9,777 nucleotides of DNA from JBGSIZ01 sp041742255 (GTDB taxonomy: Bacteria; Pseudomonadota; Alphaproteobacteria; Rhodobacterales; Rhodobacteraceae): the NCBI GenBank assembly GCA_041742255.1, contig JBGSIZ010000323.1, forward strand, positions 1-9,777, given 5' to 3'. This document shows, in pieces, positions 5,311 to 9,777 of the stretch. The position numbers and the translations under genes are program-made. The notes under the pieces are model-generated. The model was not told the DNA's origin. It saw nothing but the letters and a program-made list of their open reading frames with translations, and did no database searches. Numbering within the stretch: the stretch's first letter is position 1; every line of letters starts with the position of its first letter.

Positions 5311-5802
5311 ATGACCTTGAAGGCAATGCAACGGTTTGGACGCGCGGCGGTGGTTGGCGTGATGATCGCAGGGCTTGCAGGCTGCGGCGGATCGGGTCTT
5401 GGCTCGGGCAGCCTTGGTTCAGGCAGCCTCGGGTCGTTCGGCCTGTCCGGCGGCCGCACCGCCGACGCCCCAACCCGGCAGGCCACCCGCACGCGGGGGT
5501 CCGAAAACGTGGCGGTCAACCGCTACCTGTGGGCGGCGTCTATCGACGTGCTGAATTTCCTGCCGATCGAAAGCGTGGACCCGTTTACCGGCGTGATCGT
5601 GTTCGGGTTCGGCACCCCGCCCGGTTCGGGCCGGTCCTATCGCGCGACGGTCTACATCACCGATCCGGCACTTGATGCCCGCTCTCTCAACGTGGCGATC
5701 CTGACGTCGGGCGGCCCTGTTGCGGCGGAAACGCAGCGCGCGGTCGAAGACGCCATTCTGGCCCGCGCCCGGCAAATCCGCATCGCTGACGGCGGCCTGT
5801 AA
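5311..5802 (+). CDS. DUF3576 family lipoprotein
   Basis: The 163-residue product is a predicted lipoprotein: a basic start, a hydrophobic stretch (AAVVGVMIAGLAG) and the lipobox LAGC with lipidated Cys25. A Gly/Ser linker of repeated GSGSL units follows (about 26-48). The C-terminal domain (about 65-160: NRYLWAASIDVL, FLPIESVDPFTGVIVFGFG, then paired strands and the helix ETQRAVEDAILARARQIR) matches my memory of the alphaproteobacterial DUF3576 family, whose function is unknown. The start is uncertain: ATG 5311 directly abuts GGGGGA (5305-5310), so TTG 5317 (6-nt spacer) or ATG 5326 are alternatives; all keep the signal sequence. It lies 77 nt before leuS, with no terminator between, so it may lead that transcript. 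An envelope location is expected. Confidence 0.8.
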   Translation: MTLKAMQRFGRAAVVGVMIAGLAGCGGSGLGSGSLGSGSLGSFGLSGGRTADAPTRQATRTRGSENVAVNRYLWAASIDVLNFLPIESVDPFTGVIVFGFGTPPGSGRSYRATVYITDPALDARSLNVAILTSGGPVAAETQRAVEDAILARARQIRIADGGL

Positions 5803-5879
5803 CGCCCACGCCCGCCCCATCGTCCTGCATGAACCGGGCCCCTGCGGCTTGGCCTATCTTAACGGAAAGACCTTAACCC

Positions 5880-8426
5880 ATGTCGCGCTACTCCGCCCCG
5901 GACATCGAAGCAAAATGGCAATCCGCCTGGGACCAAGCCGGTATTTTCCGCGCGCAGCGAATCGGCGACAAGCCAAAGTATTATGTCCTGGAAATGTTTC
6001 CATATCCTTCCGGCAAGCTGCACATCGGACATGTGCGCAACTACACCATGGGCGATGTGATCGCGCGCTACAAAATGGCGACCGGGCACAATGTGCTGCA
6101 CCCGATGGGCTGGGACGCCTTTGGGATGCCTGCCGAAAACGCCGCGATGGCATCGGGCGGCCACCCCAAGGATTACACCTACGCCAACATTGCCGTGATG
6201 AAAAAACAGATGAAACCGCTGGGTTGGTCGCTTGATTGGTCCCGCGAAATTGCCACCTGTGACCCCGAATATTACGGCCAGCAACAAGCGCTGTTTCTCG
6301 ACATGCTCGCCGCCGGGCTGGTCTATCGCAAGAACGCGGTGGTGAATTGGGACCCGGTCGATATGACCGTTCTGGCCAACGAACAGGTGATCGACGGCAA
6401 AGGCTGGCGGTCCGGTGCCGACGTGGAACGCCGCGAACTGACCCAATGGTTCTTCAAAATCAGCGATATGTCCGGCGAATTGCTGGACGCCATCGACGGG
6501 TTGGACGACTGGCCCGCCAAGGTCAAACTGATGCAGGCCAACTGGATCGGGAAATCCCGGGGGTTGCAGTTTGCGTTTGACCGCACTGACGGCGGCCAGA
6601 TCGAGGTGTATACGACCCGTCCTGACACCCTGATGGGGGCGTCGTTTGTGGGTATTTCGCCGGATCATCCGATTGCAAAGGAACTGGAGCAGCACCGCGC
6701 CGATGTCGCCGCGTTCTGCGCCGATGCCCGCAAGGGTGGCACCACCGAAGAAGCCATCGAAAAGGCCGAGAAAAAGGGGTTTGATACCGGGCTGCGCGTC
6801 CGCCATCCTTTTGATCCCGCATGGGAATTGCCGGTCTACATCGCCAATTTCATCCTGATGGACTATGGCACTGGTGCCATTTTCGGCTGTCCCGCACATG
6901 ATCAACGGGATTTTGAATTTGCCACGAAATACGGGCTGTCGATCCTGCCGGTGTTTGAACCCAACGATGACCCGATAACCGACCTGACCGACGCCTTCGT
7001 GCCCGCCAAAACCGACACGGTGCGCTATGTCCGGGGCTTTGCCGGGGCCGATGTGCAGACCGGGGCAGACGCCGTCGAGGCCGCGATTGACCATTGCGAG
7101 GCGCGCGGAATTGGCGCGGGCGTCACCAAATACCGGCTGCGGGATTGGGGCCTGTCGCGGCAACGCTACTGGGGCTGTCCGATCCCCGTGGTCCATTGCG
7201 CCACCTGCGGCGTGGTGCCCGAGGCCAAGGCAAACCTGCCCATCCGCCTGCCCGACGATGTGACGTTCGACATCCCCGGCAATCCGCTGGACCGGCATCC
7301 GACATGGCGCGATTGCGCCTGTCCGTCCTGTGGCGCGCCTGCCCGGCGCGAGACGGATACGATGGACACCTTCGTTGATTCGTCGTGGTATTATGCCCGG
7401 TTTACCGCGCCCCACGCCGCCACGCCGACCGTGACCGAGGATGCTGCCTATTGGATGAACGTCGATCAATATATCGGCGGCATCGAACACGCGATCCTGC
7501 ACCTGCTGTATTCCCGGTTCTTTGCCCGCGCGATGCAGATCACCGGGCATTTGCCGCAATCCGCGATTGAACCCTTTGACGCCTTGTTCACCCAAGGGAT
7601 GGTCACCCACGCGATCTACCAGACCAGAACCGCCGAGGGTCGCCCTGTTTATCATTATCCCGACGAGGTGGAGTTGCGGGACGGTGGTGCCTATCTGCGC
7701 GCCGATGGCCGCGAGGTCGAGGTGATCCCCTCTGCCAAGATGTCCAAATCCAAGAACAACGTGGTGGACCCGGTGAATATCGTGGCGTCCTACGGCGCAG
7801 ATACGGCCCGCTGGTTTGTCCTGTCCGACAGCCCGCCCGACCGTGACGTGGAATGGACTGCCAGCGGGGCCGAGGCCACATCCCGCCACCTTGCCCGCGT
7901 GTATCGTATCGCGGTGGAGTGCGCGGCCACGCCCGATGGCACGGGTGACGGCGACGCCGACCTTCTCAAGGCCACGCACAAGGCGATTGACGATGTGACC
8001 AAGGGCATCGAATCGTTTGGGTTCAACGCCGCCATCGCCAAACTGTATGGGTTCACCAACACACTCCAGAAATCGACGGCAGGTGGGACGGCGCAGAAAC
8101 TTGCCGCCCGGACGCTGGCCCAGTTGATGTCGCCCATGACCCCCCACCTGAGCGAGGAGATCTGGGCGATGCTGGGCGGTGTGGGCCTTGTGTCTGTGGC
8201 CGCTTGGCCCGTGGCTGATCCAGCGCTGTTGGTGGATGATACCGTCACCTTGCCGATCCAGATCAATGGCAAGCGAAAGGCGGAAATCAGCGTGCCAGCC
8301 GATATGCCCAAAGAAGAGGTTGAAAAGGCGGTGCTGGCCATGGACGCTGTGGTGCGGGCGCTGGACGGGGCCGCCCCGAAAAAGATCATCGTTGTCCCCG
8401 GCAGGATTGTGAACCTTGTCATCTGA
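5880..8426 (+). CDS. leuS: Leucyl-tRNA synthetase
   Basis: This class Ia synthetase charges tRNA-Leu with leucine and hydrolyses misacylated tRNA. The 848-residue product is complete and of normal length. The HIGH motif is at 48-51 (within PYPSGKLHIGHVRNY) and KMSKS at 620-624. The CP1 editing domain has the TTRPDT stretch at 245-250 and AHDQRD with Asp341 and Asp344. A zinc-type cluster is formed by Cys440, Cys443, Cys481 and Cys484. The DTFVDSSWYYARF block (about 494-506) and the C-terminal strand ending GRIVNLVI are also typical. ATG 5880 is supported by GGAAAG at 5864-5869, 10 nt upstream. The 3' end overlaps the lptE start by 11 nt. All catalytic and editing residues I can check are present. 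Confidence 0.98.
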   Translation: MSRYSAPDIEAKWQSAWDQAGIFRAQRIGDKPKYYVLEMFPYPSGKLHIGHVRNYTMGDVIARYKMATGHNVLHPMGWDAFGMPAENAAMASGGHPKDYTYANIAVMKKQMKPLGWSLDWSREIATCDPEYYGQQQALFLDMLAAGLVYRKNAVVNWDPVDMTVLANEQVIDGKGWRSGADVERRELTQWFFKISDMSGELLDAIDGLDDWPAKVKLMQANWIGKSRGLQFAFDRTDGGQIEVYTTRPDTLMGASFVGISPDHPIAKELEQHRADVAAFCADARKGGTTEEAIEKAEKKGFDTGLRVRHPFDPAWELPVYIANFILMDYGTGAIFGCPAHDQRDFEFATKYGLSILPVFEPNDDPITDLTDAFVPAKTDTVRYVRGFAGADVQTGADAVEAAIDHCEARGIGAGVTKYRLRDWGLSRQRYWGCPIPVVHCATCGVVPEAKANLPIRLPDDVTFDIPGNPLDRHPTWRDCACPSCGAPARRETDTMDTFVDSSWYYARFTAPHAATPTVTEDAAYWMNVDQYIGGIEHAILHLLYSRFFARAMQITGHLPQSAIEPFDALFTQGMVTHAIYQTRTAEGRPVYHYPDEVELRDGGAYLRADGREVEVIPSAKMSKSKNNVVDPVNIVASYGADTARWFVLSDSPPDRDVEWTASGAEATSRHLARVYRIAVECAATPDGTGDGDADLLKATHKAIDDVTKGIESFGFNAAIAKLYGFTNTLQKSTAGGTAQKLAARTLAQLMSPMTPHLSEEIWAMLGGVGLVSVAAWPVADPALLVDDTVTLPIQINGKRKAEISVPADMPKEEVEKAVLAMDAVVRALDGAAPKKIIVVPGRIVNLVI

Positions 8427-8907
8427 TCGCGCCCCCCGTCTGAACCGCCGCGCGGCCCTGTTGGGCCTTGTCGGTGTGGCGGGCTGTGGGTTTGCGCCGG
8501 TTTTTGGCACGGGTGGGTCGGCGTCCGCCTTGCGGGATACCGTCCGGGTGACGGCCCCCCGTTCGGTTGATGGATTCCGGTTTGGTCAGGCGATTGAGGG
8601 GCGGTTGGGCCGGGCGACATCGCCATCCTATGACCTGACCGTGACGCTGGACATCGGGTCGGCCCCGGTCGCCATCGCCAGCGACAACAGCGCGACCCGG
8701 ATCACATTGCCCGGCAAGGCCACCTATGTTCTGACCGGGCCAGACGGTGCGGCGGTGGCGACCGGGACCGTGGACGCCTTTACCGGCTATTCCGCGACAG
8801 GCAGCACGGTGGCCACCCGCGCCGCCGAAACCGATGCCCGCGAACGGCTGGTCATCATCCTTGCCGACATGATCGTGACCCGGTTGATCGCGGCCACGGC
8901 GCGGTGA
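8416..8907 (+). CDS. lptE: LPS assembly lipoprotein LptE
   Basis: LptE is the outer-membrane lipoprotein that plugs LptD and helps insert lipopolysaccharide into the outer leaflet. The 163-residue product has a signal sequence with a basic front (RLNRRAALLGLVG) and the lipobox VAGC with lipidated Cys24. The family opening CGFAPVFG comes next. A mixed alpha/beta body follows, with TLDIGSAPVAIASDNSATR (about 75-93), and a C-terminal helix rich in Arg and Glu (ETDARERLVIILADMIVTRL). The TTG at 8416 is the only workable start: an in-frame TGA lies two codons upstream (8410-8412), and later start codons would cut into the signal peptide. AGGA (8403-8406) sits 9 nt before it. It overlaps leuS by 11 nt and is followed by holA after 4 nt. 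leuS-lptE-holA is a conserved order also known from E. coli, which strengthens the call. Confidence 0.92.
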   Translation: MSSDRAPRLNRRAALLGLVGVAGCGFAPVFGTGGSASALRDTVRVTAPRSVDGFRFGQAIEGRLGRATSPSYDLTVTLDIGSAPVAIASDNSATRITLPGKATYVLTGPDGAAVATGTVDAFTGYSATGSTVATRAAETDARERLVIILADMIVTRLIAATAR

Positions 8908-8911
8908 CGCG

Positions 8912-9777
8912 ATGAAACTGGCCACCAAGGAAGCCGCCCCGTATTGCCGCAAACCGGACCCGACCAAATCGGGCCTGTTGATTTACGGCGGTGACGCGAT
9001 GCGGGTGGCCCTGCGCCGCCAAGAGGTTATCGCCGCCCTTGTCGGTCCCCAAGGCGAGGCCGAGATGCGTTTGACCCGGATGTCTGGCGGCGATCTGCGC
9101 AAGGATCCGGCCCTGTTGCTGGATGCCGTCACGGCCCAAGGGTTCTTTCCCGGTCCGCGCGTGGCCTTTGTCGAAGACGCCACCGATGGTATTGCCCCAG
9201 TGTTCGCGGCGGCCCTGACCGACTGGCGGCCCGGCGACGCCCAGATCATCGTAACCGCAGGTGCCCTGACCGCGAAATCGGCCTTGCGCAAGGTGTTCGA
9301 GGATCATCGCAACGCCTTTGCCTTGGGCATTTACGATGAACCCCCTGACCGTCACGAGGTGGAGGCTGCCGTGGCTTCCGCCGGATTGCGGGACGTGGGC
9401 CGCGACGCGATGGAGGCAATCTTTGCCCTGTCCCGCACGCTCGACCCCGGTGATTTCCGGCAAACGGTTGAGAAGATCGGGTTGTATAAATCGGGCGATA
9501 CCACCCCCCTGACCGTGGCCGAGGTGGAGTTGTCCGCCCCGCAATCGACCGAGGCCGATCTGGATGATCTGCTGACCGTTGTTGCCGATGGCAAACCGGG
9601 CGCGTTGCTGGTGGTGCTGCGGCGGCTGGATGCCCAAGGTGTGACGCCTGTGGGCCTGTGCATCGGTGCCACCCGCCATTTCCGCACCTTGCACGCCATA
9701 GCCTGCGATCCGGGGGGGCCGGGGGCCGGTGTCGGTCGGTTGCGCCCGCCTGCCTATGGTCCCCGTCGCGACGCGCT
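8912..9777 (+). CDS. holA: DNA polymerase III delta subunit (3' end cut by window edge)
   Basis: The delta subunit opens the beta sliding clamp within the DnaX clamp-loader complex. The frame from ATG 8912 stays open to the right edge, giving 288 residues of a usual 330-345. Family features are the N-terminal LLIYGGDAMRVALRRQEVI (about 22-40) and the variable-Walker-A-like region of clamp-loader ATPase relatives. TRMSGGDLRKDPALLLDAV, QGFFPGPRVAFVEDA and WRPGDAQIIVTAGAL (the strand before the sensor) follow, with KSALRKVFED, the helical collar TEADLDDLLTVVADGKPGALLVVLRRL, and ATRHFRTLHA near the end. It begins 4 nt after the lptE stop with a weak GGTGA ribosome-binding site overlapping that stop, so translation is probably coupled. 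The GC-rich run at about 9712-9725 is in frame and gives a family-like GGPGAGVGRLRPP. Confidence 0.92.
   Translation, partial: MKLATKEAAPYCRKPDPTKSGLLIYGGDAMRVALRRQEVIAALVGPQGEAEMRLTRMSGGDLRKDPALLLDAVTAQGFFPGPRVAFVEDATDGIAPVFAAALTDWRPGDAQIIVTAGALTAKSALRKVFEDHRNAFALGIYDEPPDRHEVEAAVASAGLRDVGRDAMEAIFALSRTLDPGDFRQTVEKIGLYKSGDTTPLTVAEVELSAPQSTEADLDDLLTVVADGKPGALLVVLRRLDAQGVTPVGLCIGATRHFRTLHAIACDPGGPGAGVGRLRPPAYGPRRDA

Noticed and set aside
5859..8510. 883-codon open frame antisense to leuS
   Set aside because: Its product is rich in Gly, His, Arg and Asp with no recognisable domain, and it mirrors leuS codon-for-codon. GC-rich third positions keep the opposite frame open. leuS has every family motif, so this is a shadow.
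9711..9727. G7-CC-G5 run in holA as a frameshift or phase-variable tract
   Set aside because: The zero frame reads through it into a typical holA sequence (RLRPPAYGPRRDA), so there is no sign of a shift. High GC explains the run.
1..9777. Mobile elements, CRISPR, toxin-antitoxin, tRNA or phage genes
   Set aside because: Both strands were scanned by eye for terminal repeats, spaced repeats, tRNA-like cloverleaf ends and typical short gene pairs; none was found.

Overview
The window looks like ordinary chromosome from a Gram-negative alphaproteobacterium, most likely Rhodobacteraceae (Roseobacter/Rhodobacter group). The DNA is GC-rich with strong G/C preference at third codon positions. The encoded proteins resemble that family: a Rhodobacter-type porin, a DUF3576 lipoprotein, rbfA and truB close together, and dapB divergent from rbfA. 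This placement comes from recalled family resemblance, since no search was possible.

Layout. Positions 1-318 hold the N-terminal part of dapB on the minus strand, running off the left edge. Diverging from it is a plus-strand cluster (410-2998): rbfA, a secreted phosphodiester-glycosidase-family protein, truB and a small L,D-transpeptidase-fold protein. It is joined by a 1-nt overlap (rbfA/glycosidase), a 59-nt gap and a 4-nt GTGA overlap (truB/transpeptidase). A convergent gap with short tandem repeats (2999-3113) separates it from minus-strand yggS (3114-3782). Next comes the longest non-coding stretch (3783-4039), which carries palindromes, a candidate promoter and a structured leader. It precedes a porin gene (4040-5137) that ends in a strong UUCG-loop terminator. 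A good sigma70-type promoter then starts a lipoprotein (DUF3576) - leuS - lptE - holA series (5311 to the right edge). leuS, lptE and holA are tightly packed, and holA is cut by the window end.

How the genes work together. Most are housekeeping: lysine/diaminopimelate synthesis (dapB), ribosome maturation (rbfA), tRNA modification (truB), tRNA charging (leuS), PLP homeostasis (yggS), LPS export (lptE) and replication clamp loading (holA). Envelope functions recur: the porin, LptE, the DUF3576 lipoprotein, the putative L,D-transpeptidase and the secreted glycosidase-like protein. No mobile element, CRISPR array, tRNA, rRNA or phage gene was seen, and no intergenic gap exceeds 300 bases.

I see no clearly new multi-gene system. 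The most interesting signals are regulatory: the dense palindrome and hairpin architecture upstream of the porin, including two mutually exclusive leader hairpins; an 11-bp-period triple repeat in the convergent gap; and a possible leaderless rbfA start.
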